Source: Nesterenkonia haasae
GTDB lineage: Bacteria > Actinomycetota > Actinomycetes > Actinomycetales > Micrococcaceae
Length of the DNA: 64,000 nt
NCBI RefSeq assembly: GCF_010119385.1
Contig: NZ_VFIE01000017.1
Location: 1-64,000 of the forward strand
Reading direction: 5' to 3'
In this document: in pieces, positions 18,739 to 26,729 of the stretch
Position numbering within the stretch: the first letter of the stretch is position 1
Layout of the letters: every line of letters begins with the position of its first letter
Made by a program: the position numbers and the translations under genes
Notes under the pieces: model-generated
Told to the model about the DNA's origin: nothing
Databases searched by the model: none
What the model saw: only the letters and a program-made list of their open reading frames with translations

Positions 18739-19842
18739 TTAAGTTGCGCGACTATATTTCCGAATAGTATCGCGGCTCACGCCAGTGAGCTCGCTAATTA
18801 CGCGCTGACTCAATCCGGCGTGTTTAGAGAGGTCAGCAGCCACCCGACCTCGATCTCGAACTGGCATCGAGTCGAACCGGTCGTGGACGGCCCCCAACAA
18901 TGCTTGCACCGGGTCCGTGCCCCTAAGGGCCGCAGTACGACGGGCCCGGAGGACATCCCGCTCCAATCTACTAAGAGTCTCACCCTCATATAGCTTCGCA
19001 ATCATACGAAGTGTCGCCTGAGGCATCGGAGCATCGAAGAAGGTTGCAGCACCTTCGGCCAAGGAGTCCAGACTTGGCAAGGGAAACTCTAGGATCACGT
19101 CGAAGCGGCGCCACAAGGCGGGGTCCAACAACTGTGAGTGGTTGGTGGCACTAACCAGAAGGGATCCTTCCGGCCAATTGTCGATCTCCTGCAACAGAAC
19201 GGTGACTAACCGCTTTAATTCTCCAACTTCCGCATTGTCGTCTCGCTTCTTTGCAACGGCATCTATCTCATCCAAAAAGAGAACGGACGGAGTCCGACGC
19301 GCATGGTCGAACACCCTCTTAATGTTGGCACCGGTTTGCCCAAGCAAACTGTTCATAACTGCTGACAGGTCAAGCACGAACAGAGGAAGACCTATCGATT
19401 GCGCCATCCAGTGTGCGGCTAGAGTCTTACCTACGCCTGGGGGGCCGGAGAGGAGCACCGTGCCCGTGGGGGCGAGGCCTGCCTCGAGGAGTCGTGAGCC
19501 ATTGACGTGTTCTTCGATGACCTGCTCGAGAGGAGCTCGGACACCTGCATCAAGAATCGGTTGTTGTTGTGGAGTTAGAGACTCCTCACGTATCAAGGGC
19601 AATTTGCTCTCGCTGTCCAACGGCGCATCGAGTGACTGTCCGGATGCGACCGAGCGAGTGGGGCCCTCCCGCAGTGTCTCGACTATCGCCTTCGCGACGT
19701 CCGGGTTGTTATCACGATAACGCCTCGCCATACGGCGCAGACTTGTTTGCGCCCCGGGTGCCGCACTCCTTGCGGAGAGACCGAGCAGGTGGACTAAATC
19801 TGCTCGCGATAAGCTAATTTGGTCCGCGTAGTTTTTAGTCAC
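18739..19842 (-). CDS. AAA+ ATPase partner of the subtilase (IetA-like)
   Basis: A 367-residue AAA ATPase of the FtsH/katanin-like clade. Walker A is SGPPGVGKTLAAHWMA (about 132-147), Walker B is SVLFLDEIDAVAKKRDD (about 185-201), sensor 1 is LLVSATNHSQ and the arginine-finger area is PALWRRFDVILEF. The N-terminal about 100 residues look like a recruitment domain, and the C-terminus ends in a helix-turn-helix-like LSQRVISELTGVSRDTIRKY, which could bind DNA. Start is a GTG at 19842. Organised as an operon with the protease; the ATPase may restrain or feed the protease (inference from the IetAS model). Confidence 0.8.
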   Translation of the reverse strand: MTKNYADQISLSRADLVHLLGLSARSAAPGAQTSLRRMARRYRDNNPDVAKAIVETLREGPTRSVASGQSLDAPLDSESKLPLIREESLTPQQQPILDAGVRAPLEQVIEEHVNGSRLLEAGLAPTGTVLLSGPPGVGKTLAAHWMAQSIGLPLFVLDLSAVMNSLLGQTGANIKRVFDHARRTPSVLFLDEIDAVAKKRDDNAEVGELKRLVTVLLQEIDNWPEGSLLVSATNHSQLLDPALWRRFDVILEFPLPSLDSLAEGAATFFDAPMPQATLRMIAKLYEGETLSRLERDVLRARRTAALRGTDPVQALLGAVHDRFDSMPVRDRGRVAADLSKHAGLSQRVISELTGVSRDTIRKYSRAT

Positions 19843-19989
19843 TTGGAGACATTATCACCTTGTCTGGACGACGGAACGGCGATGTCAGCATGAACAGCCC
19901 ACCGAGTCGACCGCTTCAAGATCCAGCCCAGAGCAGCGCTGGGAGGAAGCAGGACTCCAGGTGAAGTCATAAGGCGTAGACAAACGGAA

Positions 19990-20023
19990 AGCCGCCCCAC
20001 CATCAGAGGAGGATGGGGCGGCT
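19990..20023. terminator. Strong hairpin between the AAA gene and the phage remnant
   Basis: Ten-base perfect stem AGCCGCCCCA/TGGGGCGGCT with a 14-base loop, lying between the 5' end of the AAA gene and the 3' end of the holin remnant. Its position fits a terminator for the minus-strand phage genes; no long T run follows. Confidence 0.5.
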
Positions 20024-20039
20024 CTATGGGGTGGCGAGC

Positions 20040-20342
20040 TCAGCCGCCGCGAGATGCGGCGACGGTCTCACGATTGCCGGACGACGGGTTGCCGTCCTTG
20101 CGGCCGGATCGCAGCGACATCAGCACGGACGCCACGGCCGCGATGGCCGAGGTGCCGACGATGTTGATCGCGGTGATGCCGATGCTCGACCAGTTCAGTT
20201 CGAGCACGTTGATGAGTCCGGTGACCTCACCGCCGAACGTCGCATGGACGAGTGCGGCGAGGGTCTGCTCGAACGTCTTGAGTGCGCGCTCTCGGGCGGC
20301 GCTCCAGAATGCAGCGGTGTACGTGGTCGGTTCTTCCCTTGT
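20040..20342 (-). pseudogene. Phage holin remnant
   Basis: In this minus-strand frame about 100 codons read like a mycobacteriophage/actinophage holin: FWSAARERALKTFEQTLAAL, then a hydrophobic GITAINIVGTSAIAAVASVLMSLRSG and a short polar tail ending in ASRGG before TGA at 20040-20042. There is no ATG, GTG or TTG at the expected N-terminus before an in-frame stop at 20382-20384. The frame also overlaps the tail of the upstream kinase gene. A deletion or frameshift has probably removed the start. If translated it would be an inner-membrane pore protein. Confidence 0.6.
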
Positions 20343-20940
20343 TGGCGACTGTTGCCCGGCCGGCGCAGTCTTCGGATTCGATCAGCTCGCGCAGCCCGGC
20401 CGTGAGCTCGGGACTGTCGGGTACCTGCGCGAGCAACGTGTCTGCAAGGTCCCTGAACGGGCGGGAGACGGCTCGCAGGTCCTCGGGCCGGTGATCCTTG
20501 CCGAACCGCCGCAGCGCGCTCTCAGTGAACGAATGGCGCTTACCTTCACCGAATACGGCAGGCCAGCCGGGAAACTCCCGCACACCGTCCGCCGACTCGA
20601 AGCTCGCGAGCCATGACTTGAGGCCAGCCTCGTCCCGCTTGGGATCGCGGCCGCACTCACGTATCCGGCGCACCAGATCATCGCGTGGAGCCATCACCAG
20701 GAACGTATGGGTGGCCTCCACGAGCTCAGCAGCACGCCTCCGCACCGAGCACGTAGCCGCCGACCGGATCACCACGGCACACGCCGCCTGATCCGCCGCC
20801 AGCTTGCGCAACGCCGTCGCGAACTGACGCTCGGACAACCACTCAGGATCGTCACGGTCATAGACGCGAAGGCCCGACTTACGGGCGAGTGTGGACTTGC
20901 CAGCACCCGGCGGACCCGTCAGCAAAACCACCATTCGCAT
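20227..20940 (-). CDS. P-loop kinase/ATPase of phage type, C-terminus doubtful
   Basis: A protein of up to 237 residues. MRMVVLLTGPPGAGKSTLAR gives a clear Walker A at the start, and ATHTFLVMAPRDDLVRRI followed by an Arg/Lys segment looks like a kinase lid. Similar small kinases lie among phage genes near HNH and terminase genes. The ATG at 20940 follows GAGGGGGAAC; the frame extends further to 21006 without a better site. The last about 40 residues (Arg-rich, from ATVANKGR on) read through the holin coding region in another frame, suggesting the natural C-terminus was lost at a deletion junction. Substrate unknown. Confidence 0.6.
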   Translation of the reverse strand: MRMVVLLTGPPGAGKSTLARKSGLRVYDRDDPEWLSERQFATALRKLAADQAACAVVIRSAATCSVRRRAAELVEATHTFLVMAPRDDLVRRIRECGRDPKRDEAGLKSWLASFESADGVREFPGWPAVFGEGKRHSFTESALRRFGKDHRPEDLRAVSRPFRDLADTLLAQVPDSPELTAGLRELIESEDCAGRATVANKGRTDHVHRCILERRPRARTQDVRADPRRTRPCDVRR

Positions 20941-21088
20941 CGAGAGTTCCCCCTCACGTTGGATCTCACGTCGTACCATTCGAGAAACCCCTTTGCTGCT
21001 ACTCAACAGAGAGATTCACACGGAGGTCACTCACATGGTGCGATCGTGTGAACTAGAGAGCCGATCCGACGTGCGACATGGGAGACTC

Positions 21089-22174
21089 ATGCACAAGCAG
21101 TTACTAGGTGATCGTCTTCAAAAGTTCGGCCGCGACGATTGCTTCCTGTGCGGAACGGATTTGTCCGCAGCGCCAGGCATTCGAACTGAAGAGCACGTCT
21201 TCCCAAAATGGTTACTGCAGGAGCTCAATCTCTGGCATCACTCGATTACTCAACTCAACGGGCAGCTTGCGTACTACCGCCGTCTAAAAGTTCCTTGCTG
21301 CCAACGCTGCAATGGAGAGCATCTAAGCCGTGTGGAAGCGCGGATCAAGGCCGCCTACCTCGAAGGTCCGAGCGCCTTCCGAGAACTGGACCGCCGCGAC
21401 TTGTTCATCTGGCTCGGAAAGATTTACTACGGGATCATCTACCGCGAGAGCCACGAGCCGCAATTAGTCCGCGAGCAGGCCGGCGAACGTCTTGTACCCG
21501 CCGACCACCTTAAAACACTCTCGTTCCATCACTTCCTGCTACAGAGTGTCGCGGATCGATTGGACTGGTTCCCCCGGTTTCCGGGCCCGGCAAGCTTCCA
21601 CTTTTTCGAGTGTCTAGACGACGAGGACCCCCTCCGCAGATTCGACTACATGGATGACCTGGGTACCCCGATGCTTGCCATCAGAATCGGACGTATCGGG
21701 ATCGTTGGTGTGTTGCAAGACTGGGGGCGCTCGGAGAACGTGCAACAACCGCACCTCGTCGCTGCCCGGGAGATGAAGCTCCATCCGACACAGTTCCGTG
21801 AGGTCTATGGACGACTCAAATACATGACTGAGATTGCCTGGAGGGACAATGTCCATCCGACCGTCGGCGGTCCGGAGTGTGTCACCGTTCTCTACGATCC
21901 CGCCCAGGAATTCCGCGGGGAGGTCGACCCTGGCGAACAGGCCCGCGTGCTGGCGTCACTGTGGGGTGTGTCACCCCAAGCGATCACGAAGGACGGCATG
22001 GGTATGTCCACCATCTGTGACATGTCCGGGTCACCGTTGACTGCCCCAGACCATGGGTTAATCTTCTTCTCGCTGGATGGTTCCACGGGTCTTTGGCCCG
22101 CGAATCAGGTCGAGCTGACGGAGGAACTGTTGAAGTCTCCTTGCATCGGTACTGACTCGCCCAGCCCAGACTAG
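21089..22174 (+). CDS. HNH-nuclease-like protein of unknown function
   Basis: A 361-residue protein. Near its N-terminus it shows a zinc-binding HNH-type core: CFLCGTDLS (about 19), TEEHVFPKWLLQ (about 36-47) and CCQRCNGEHLS (about 74-84), i.e. CxxC - EHVFP - CxxCN. The rest is a long domain with no motif I recognise. The ATG at 21089 with GGGAG upstream is preferred; the frame is open from 20891. It is divergent from the phage kinase and stands alone between phage remnants, a typical cargo position. A nuclease with a defence role is possible but not shown. Confidence 0.65.
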   Translation: MHKQLLGDRLQKFGRDDCFLCGTDLSAAPGIRTEEHVFPKWLLQELNLWHHSITQLNGQLAYYRRLKVPCCQRCNGEHLSRVEARIKAAYLEGPSAFRELDRRDLFIWLGKIYYGIIYRESHEPQLVREQAGERLVPADHLKTLSFHHFLLQSVADRLDWFPRFPGPASFHFFECLDDEDPLRRFDYMDDLGTPMLAIRIGRIGIVGVLQDWGRSENVQQPHLVAAREMKLHPTQFREVYGRLKYMTEIAWRDNVHPTVGGPECVTVLYDPAQEFRGEVDPGEQARVLASLWGVSPQAITKDGMGMSTICDMSGSPLTAPDHGLIFFSLDGSTGLWPANQVELTEELLKSPCIGTDSPSPD

Positions 22175-22508
22175 GTCTCGCGGACCACGCTCCGGTACCT
22201 CTATTCGAGTCGATCATCCTCAGAAGCCATCCGAATTCACGGGGTCGCCCGCAGAGCGCCCAGTGGCACCAGGTTCCGCAGTCGCCGGGTGAAAGTTCGC
22301 AGATTGTGGCCCTTGCAAGAAACTCCTGGTACCACGTGCGCGAGCGCGCCCGACCCCTCCACTCTCCGGGGGAGGGAGAAAGCTAACCCCCCGCTGTTTC
22401 CGCCCCCGGCTCTAGAGTTTTGACCCGCCCCTCCCGTGGGAGCAGTTCGTCCGTCTTGCGTGGTCTCGCATCTACGCCGTTCTCCGTTCCTTATTGAGAA
22501 CCGCGGAG
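22175..22508. other. Gene-poor gap
   Basis: 334 bases with no convincing gene. A minus-strand open frame here is Arg/Gly-rich and resembles no protein. The stretch has GC-rich runs such as GGGGGAGGGAG at about 22368-22378, but I see no clear hairpin, repeat or promoter. Confidence 0.5.
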
Positions 22509-22808
22509 CTACCAAACTCGCGATGTGGTGCCGATGGCGAGCGTCGCGGCCGTGCCTTCGCCCTTGTTGCATGTGAGGTGCTCAGGTGCCCAGTTGAGTG
22601 GGTCCCAGGTGAGGTGCGGGTAGAGGGCTCGCGACTTGGGGTGCTGCACGCTGCATCCGTCTGGATCGCTGGATGGGATGTCGTAGTCGATGGGTTGCTC
22701 GCAGATGCAGCAGGGCAGGTTGTTCGCCTTGCCTCGTGCCTTGACCTGAGCGAGAGCGTCCTGGGATCTGCGCCCGTTCCAGGCTGGAATGCTGCGGCCG
22801 TCGTCCAT
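22509..22808 (-). CDS. Small phage-type HNH endonuclease
   Basis: A 99-residue HNH protein: CCICEQPIDYD (zinc Cys pair, about 33-43), VQHPKSRALYP, LNWAPEHLTCNKGEG (about 72-86, with the final H, C and N). This compact form is typical of the phage HNH gene that lies next to terminase genes and aids packaging. No terminase follows here, so it is an orphan survivor. The ATG at 22808 fits the domain start. Confidence 0.7.
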   Translation of the reverse strand: MDDGRSIPAWNGRRSQDALAQVKARGKANNLPCCICEQPIDYDIPSSDPDGCSVQHPKSRALYPHLTWDPLNWAPEHLTCNKGEGTAATLAIGTTSRVW

Positions 22809-22952
22809 CTGCGCCCCTCACCCAAAGCAGACTGCCCCTATTCCGGCCACTGGGGTCGTCGGCGCAAGTGCTTTGCTCAGTGGTCTAGTCAAGAACTTCA
22901 GTGAATTGCCGGCCGGCCAAGCCGTGTCCGCGTACCGCGCTACGATTATCGA

Positions 22953-23351
22953 ATGAGCAATCTCGGTGGATATCAGACCATGACACGGTTCATAAAGTCT
23001 GTCGGTGGGCCCAAGAATGCGTTGGCACTAGGCGGTACCGCAGCGTTGGGCATCTTCGCGGCTGGAGGTGCGACCTATGCGGGTGGTCAGAAAGCGGTTA
23101 AGTCGATACGACTTAGGCTCGCGAGCAGGACCGATCCTTCTGCGGGGAAGCTATTCATCGTGCGTGAGGAAGGTGAGGATGGTAACGGGCTCACTCTCAG
23201 CGTCGGCTCCACATATAGAGTGCTGGAGAAAGACCGAGAGGCCGTGGTAATTGAGCTGTTTGACGACGACGACAATCCCTATGTCACCTCCGCCGAGTTC
23301 TTGGAACGGGTCTCGATGCCCATACCAGAGGCCGAGCATGCCGAGGAATAG
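22953..23351 (+). CDS. Small single-pass membrane protein, unknown
   Basis: A 132-residue protein with one likely membrane segment (NALALGGTAALGIFAAGGATYAGG, about 22-45) after a short basic N-terminus, and a soluble acidic C-terminal domain (LFIVREEGEDGNGLTLSVGSTYRVLE..., EAVVIELFDDDDNPY). The C-terminal part reads as a small beta domain. No family recognised. It stands alone between HNH and hypothetical genes on island 1. Confidence 0.55.
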   Translation: MSNLGGYQTMTRFIKSVGGPKNALALGGTAALGIFAAGGATYAGGQKAVKSIRLRLASRTDPSAGKLFIVREEGEDGNGLTLSVGSTYRVLEKDREAVVIELFDDDDNPYVTSAEFLERVSMPIPEAEHAEE

Positions 23352-23552
23352 CCGAGTTCTACACTGAACGAACTTCATTGAGCGAAGACCTAGTCAGGAG
23401 AGCATCGATTAGTACCTGCGGCTGCATGCCGTGGGCACCGTCCACGCCGTCTCCCCTCCACGCTGATCTCGATTTTGTGGCGTGCACGGTGCGCGGGGAC
23501 TCGGGTGATTGACACGTACTCGCTCATTGGGTCCTCTCTTAGGAATTGAAAA

Positions 23553-23577
23553 GGCCCCCACCAAATTGGTGAGGGCC
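23553..23577 (-). terminator. Rho-independent terminator after the 359-residue gene
   Basis: On the minus strand GGCCCTCACC/GGTGGGGGCC (9 of 10 pairs) with an AATTT loop, followed by TTTTC. It lies 28 bases after the stop of the gene at 23605-24684. Confidence 0.65.
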
Positions 23578-23604
23578 TCGAGTCGATGCGAGCAGTGGTC
23601 TCTC

Positions 23605-24684
23605 TTAGCCGATCGATGAAATCCATTTATGAGCCGCCTTAGCCAGTTCATGAAGTTCCCTGAACGGATTCGGACTCTCTAACGCGACCCATGCCCCTTC
23701 AGACGAAAGTTGGTAGCGCATGTCTCCATACCCCCAGAGCGATTCGAACTTCGTGTGCAACGGGCCTGTAATTGGGCCCGCAATCTCTCGGCCCGCGAGG
23801 ACAACATGGAAGATCCAGAGGTTCTCCACCAGTTGATGCCATAGATTTCTACTGGAGAGAATCCAGGGCTGCCGGTCTTGGGTTTCTACCGAGGGGTTGG
23901 GGACCACAAGGTGTGCGGCGACTTCGTAGACGTGCACGGGGTCCACACACTCCACGCCGGTCTTGAGACAGAAGATTGGCTCGCCGTCCCCTGGTGAGTT
24001 GAGGAGATCGCGCTGCCACTGAGCGATTCTTCTGAACGAATAGTTCGCACGCACGCCCCCGTCACACGTCAGGGTGACTGCAAGACTGGTGTTACGTTCA
24101 TGTTTATCGTCGTTCGCCTCTTTTCGGCTCGACTGAACTCCTCCCTGACGCATCCAGTCCGCACTCGGAGGGGAGCCGTCCGGGAGTTTGTCCCGGAACG
24201 GCTGAGTGAGCGCGATTCGATCGAGTATCACGTCGGGAACAAAACTCAACTTCTCCCTCTTGGTGTCCCAATCGTCTTTTGTCGTTGAATTGGGCCAATC
24301 TAGATGCCCAACCTTCTTCTTGACTTTCTTCTCCGTGAGGCCGCTTGAGCGCTTTAGGACCTCACGGAACATGTTGTTCCTCATCGCTACAAGCCGACTG
24401 TGAATGCTGGCACGCTCGATCGACCACTCATGGAGGGGCAATTCGTCTGGAACGTCCGCGTAGTACCGGTGCCACCCTGACGACGTGTCGGGCTGCTTAT
24501 AGACCACGGCAGGCGAAGTGGAGCTCAAACCACGCCGTTGCTCGTCCCACAGTTCAGCTGCCTCGCGGAGAGCTCTCTCCAGACGGTATTGGATGCTTTG
24601 GTCAAGGTGTTGGCCGGGAACGAGAAGAGGGTCACCCGCTGGACCTTTAGACCAAGACCCTTCCCATGCAGTCGATGCGTCCAC
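23605..24684 (-). CDS. Hypothetical protein on island 1
   Basis: A 359-residue soluble protein starting at a GTG (24684) with AGGAG upstream. No family is recognised. Visible features: a Trp- and His-rich middle, a basic KKVKKKVGH stretch (about 119-127), and a DDKHERNTSLAVTL segment (about 192-205) recalling the N-x-DKHR motif seen in several uncharacterised and toxin-like proteins. Its own terminator and solitary position on a mobile island mark it as accessory cargo. Possible abortive-infection-type role is only a guess. Confidence 0.55.
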   Translation of the reverse strand: MDASTAWEGSWSKGPAGDPLLVPGQHLDQSIQYRLERALREAAELWDEQRRGLSSTSPAVVYKQPDTSSGWHRYYADVPDELPLHEWSIERASIHSRLVAMRNNMFREVLKRSSGLTEKKVKKKVGHLDWPNSTTKDDWDTKREKLSFVPDVILDRIALTQPFRDKLPDGSPPSADWMRQGGVQSSRKEANDDKHERNTSLAVTLTCDGGVRANYSFRRIAQWQRDLLNSPGDGEPIFCLKTGVECVDPVHVYEVAAHLVVPNPSVETQDRQPWILSSRNLWHQLVENLWIFHVVLAGREIAGPITGPLHTKFESLWGYGDMRYQLSSEGAWVALESPNPFRELHELAKAAHKWISSIG

Positions 24685-24976
24685 TGATCACTCCTGGGAG
24701 GCTGGATATGTCATGTCTAACCATAAATCTAAAGGCGTCAATCGACGACAAACGTCGGAATAGCCCTCCAGTCGATGGCGGCACTGGTGGCGACTCATGC
24801 GCCCCTCGATGGTGCCTCTGATCGCCCGACGTATAAGCGCTCTCGCCTCTCGCCCCTCCGTAGGTACTGCGCTCTACAACTCTTGCGCGCACTCGTCCAA
24901 GTCCTCCCGGAAGGATCGAACCCCATCTCTCCGAACCACTCGTCCTCCGCCTTGCCTTGTCGGATCCTCTATGTAT

Positions 24977-25402
24977 TCACGTTCGCCTCTTTGGGGCGGG
25001 GTCGGTGCCGCTTGGGCGCTCAGGGTAGTCCTCGGTGTTGCGGTCCTCGAACCATCCACGCTGCTGCCAGTGGCAGAGCGTGTCTCGGTACATGGGGCCG
25101 GGCTTCTGCTTGGGCGGCTCCAACAGTCGTGCCTTGGACGTCTCCAGGCCCTTCTTTGACCCGTAGATCTTGCGGATGCGGGCGGGCTTGATCGGGTCGA
25201 TACGGTGCGGCTCCAGGTGCTCTCCGTAGTAGTCCATGACGGCGGCCTTGGCGTCAGCGTAGGGGATGTGCTGGAGCTTGCGACACCACGTCTCAAAGTT
25301 CCCCTCGCCCTCTGAGACCAGGCCGTCCTGCTCGCAGGCGAAGGCCAGCAGCATGTTCACCTCGACGGGCGTCATCCCTTGCGGCTGTTCCTGGTCGTGC
25401 AT
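24977..25402 (-). CDS. Phage protein, replication-associated (unknown)
   Basis: A 141-residue protein with MTPVEVNMLLAFACEQDGLV at the start and WCRKLQHIPYADAKAAVMDYYGEH in the middle, a pattern common to small actinophage proteins encoded right after the replication initiator and thought to help helicase loading (family impression). A second frame continues past its stop with REYIEDPTRQGGG and ends at 24874; whether that is a separate small gene or a frameshifted tail cannot be decided. The ATG at 25402 directly follows the stop of the upstream remnant (25403). Confidence 0.5.
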   Translation of the reverse strand: MHDQEQPQGMTPVEVNMLLAFACEQDGLVSEGEGNFETWCRKLQHIPYADAKAAVMDYYGEHLEPHRIDPIKPARIRKIYGSKKGLETSKARLLEPPKQKPGPMYRDTLCHWQQRGWFEDRNTEDYPERPSGTDPAPKRRT

Positions 25403-26220
25403 CTAGTCCTCTTCGATCTGTCGTAGCGTCCAGGGCGCCGCGTTGTCCCGCAGGCCGGTGAGTCGCTGGTGGCGCTCTTGGGCGGTCTGCATCTTGCGCT
25501 GTGTCGCTGTCTGCCGTCCGCCGTTGGGCTGGCGTGGTGGCAGTGGCGGATCGTTCCAGTGCTCGCCGTGAAGCCAGGTTGTCGGTAGCTTGGTGTAGCC
25601 CTGCTCGCGGTTCGGGTCCACGGCGAAGCGGTGCGCGTTATCGGTCAGGTTCTGCGCGCTGGCGACCCGTAGCGCCTTGTCGAATTTCTCGGGTGCGCCT
25701 TTCTTGGCCTCCTTGCGCGGGTAATCCTGCGAGAACTCCTCGAATGCCTGCTGCTCGGTGCGGCCTGGGATCTCCTCGGCGATGGGCTCGAACGGCTCGT
25801 CGCTCGGGCCGTCCGCGTCAGCGGTGGACAAGTGTTTAGGTACTTCTTTAGAAGTACCGGGTACGGGCTCGGGTACGGGGGTGCAGAACTTCTCCGTGAC
25901 ATCGGCGTGAGTCACGGTGGCGTCACGCTGTGACAGGTCCGTGACTGCGTCGGTGTGACGGTTGTCGTCACGCTTCCCGTGGCACTCGCCGCGTTGCTCG
26001 CGGCGCTTGCGCTGGCGCTATCGTGCAGCGTCGCGCTCAGCATCGACTGGCCGATTTCATGAGCTGGTAGTCGGACGAATCGCGGAACTTGTAGCCCTCC
26101 TCGGTGGTCTCCCCTAGCCGGCCGGCGACGAGCGCGTCGGCCTCGTCTTGTGTGCCGCCGAGGCGTCGGAGCTGCACGCGACGGATGACGCCGTCGGTGG
26201 GGTAGTCCGCACCCGGGGTC
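25403..26220 (-). pseudogene. Broken phage replication initiation protein
   Basis: Three pieces of one protein are visible on the minus strand. At 26066-26220 a fragment reads DYPTDGVIRRVQLRRLGGTQ and EEGYKFRDSSDYQLMK, typical of the N-terminal part of actinophage replication proteins. A frameshift near 26041-26060 moves to VDAERDAAR, followed by an in-frame TAG at 26018-26020 and then an uninterrupted frame (GTG at 25915) with FSQDYPRKEAKKGAPEKFDKAL and TKLPTTWLHGEHWNDPPLPP, the conserved C-terminal part. The true N-terminus is missing. So the gene is dead, although the 170-residue C-terminal frame could still be translated. Confidence 0.65.
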
Positions 26221-26369
26221 TAGGCGAGGGTTCAGCTGCCGACCGGGCCCGGGGAAGCTCCATCACTTTGGGGTGACTGTGGAACTTGTCTCCGATCCGG
26301 GCCCGTGTCTGTGATGATCAGCAAGCCGGGAACTTGCAGCACTCCGGTTTATGGCGCCCCGCCACAGCG

Positions 26370-26384
26370 TGTTACCTAAGGTAA
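26370..26384. repeat. TGTTACCTA arm-type site near attR, part of a palindrome
   Basis: TGTTACCTA at 26370-26378 is the third copy of the repeat found twice beside attL, here within the palindrome TTACCTAAGGTAA (26372-26384). It probably binds the integrase or a directionality factor. Confidence 0.5.
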
Positions 26385-26449
26385 CGCCACCTCGCGACAC
26401 GCCGGTACACACGGGATCACCTGGAGCGTATTCGATAGCGAAATATTCC

Positions 26450-26505
26450 GGCCCTCGACACCCCTACTTCGCTTTATTGGCGGCGAAGTAGAGGGGTCGA
26501 GGGCC
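26450..26505. repeat. Long inverted repeat just inside attR
   Basis: Two 23-base arms (26450-26472 and 26483-26505) match at 21 of 23 positions in inverted orientation around a 10-base spacer, ending 11 bases before attR. RNA from it would form a very stable hairpin; it may be a terminator isolating the island end or a recombination element. Confidence 0.7.
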
Positions 26506-26516
26506 CCTCCAATTCT

Positions 26517-26542
26517 GTGGGTTCAAATCCCGCTAGCCCGAC
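26517..26542 (+). repeat. Attachment site copy 2 (attR of island 1, left end of island 2)
   Basis: Identical over 26 bases to 15111-15136 in tRNA-Pro. It continues with ATTGTTGAGG rather than the CCA of the tRNA gene, so it is not a tRNA gene. Its last 20 bases plus ATT are shared with copy 3 at 56346-56368. Confidence 0.9.
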
Positions 26543-26561
26543 ATTGTTGAGGTCTCAATAC

Positions 26562-26602
26562 ATGAGAAAGGCCCTGAACCCTCGGTTCGGGGCCTTTCTC
26601 AT
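26562..26602 (+). terminator. Strong terminator hairpin after att copy 2
   Basis: Nineteen-base arms (26562-26580 and 26584-26602) pair with a single mismatch across a CTC loop; the top ends in CCTTTCTCAT. It sits 20 bases after the tRNA-like segment, exactly where a tRNA-Pro terminator would be, suggesting that it was once the native tRNA terminator. Confidence 0.7.
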
Positions 26603-26729
26603 GTCCAGGGTTTTCGGGGTTGGTAGTCACGAGGGAGAGCTCACGAGTGCGCGAATGAGAACGATGGGACTCAATGCGAGAAATGTGTTTCGGCTCCGCC
26701 GAGACCCCCAACTATCGTCTAGCGAATCG

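Larger units (their letters stand above)
15111..26542 (+). mobile_element. Genomic island 1: tRNA-Pro integrated, phage-derived, carries a subtilase/AAA module
   Basis: Bounded by a 26-base direct repeat of the tRNA-Pro 3' end. It holds a tyrosine integrase at the tRNA-proximal end, an S8 protease plus AAA ATPase pair, a P-loop kinase and HNH proteins typical of phages, a holin remnant, two unrecognised genes and a broken phage replication gene at the distal end. TGTTACCTA arm-type repeats lie inside both ends. Most genes between 16491 and 24700 look less GC-rich than the flanks (visual impression). No capsid, tail or terminase genes are seen, so this is a remnant or satellite-like element. 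Confidence 0.85.

Noticed and set aside
22237-22572. Minus-strand open frame in the gap behind the HNH gene
   Set aside because: Arg/Gly-rich composition, overlap with the small HNH gene, no recognisable protein features.
24775-25191. Plus-strand open frame over the phage genes
   Set aside because: It mirrors the minus-strand replication-associated gene and reads as low-complexity Arg/Ser/Pro-rich sequence.
26450-26505. Insertion-sequence terminal repeats
   Set aside because: The arms are only 10 bases apart with nothing between, so they cannot bound a transposon.
26517-26542. Second tRNA-Pro gene
   Set aside because: Only the T-arm and acceptor 3' strand are present; no D-arm or anticodon arm lies upstream.
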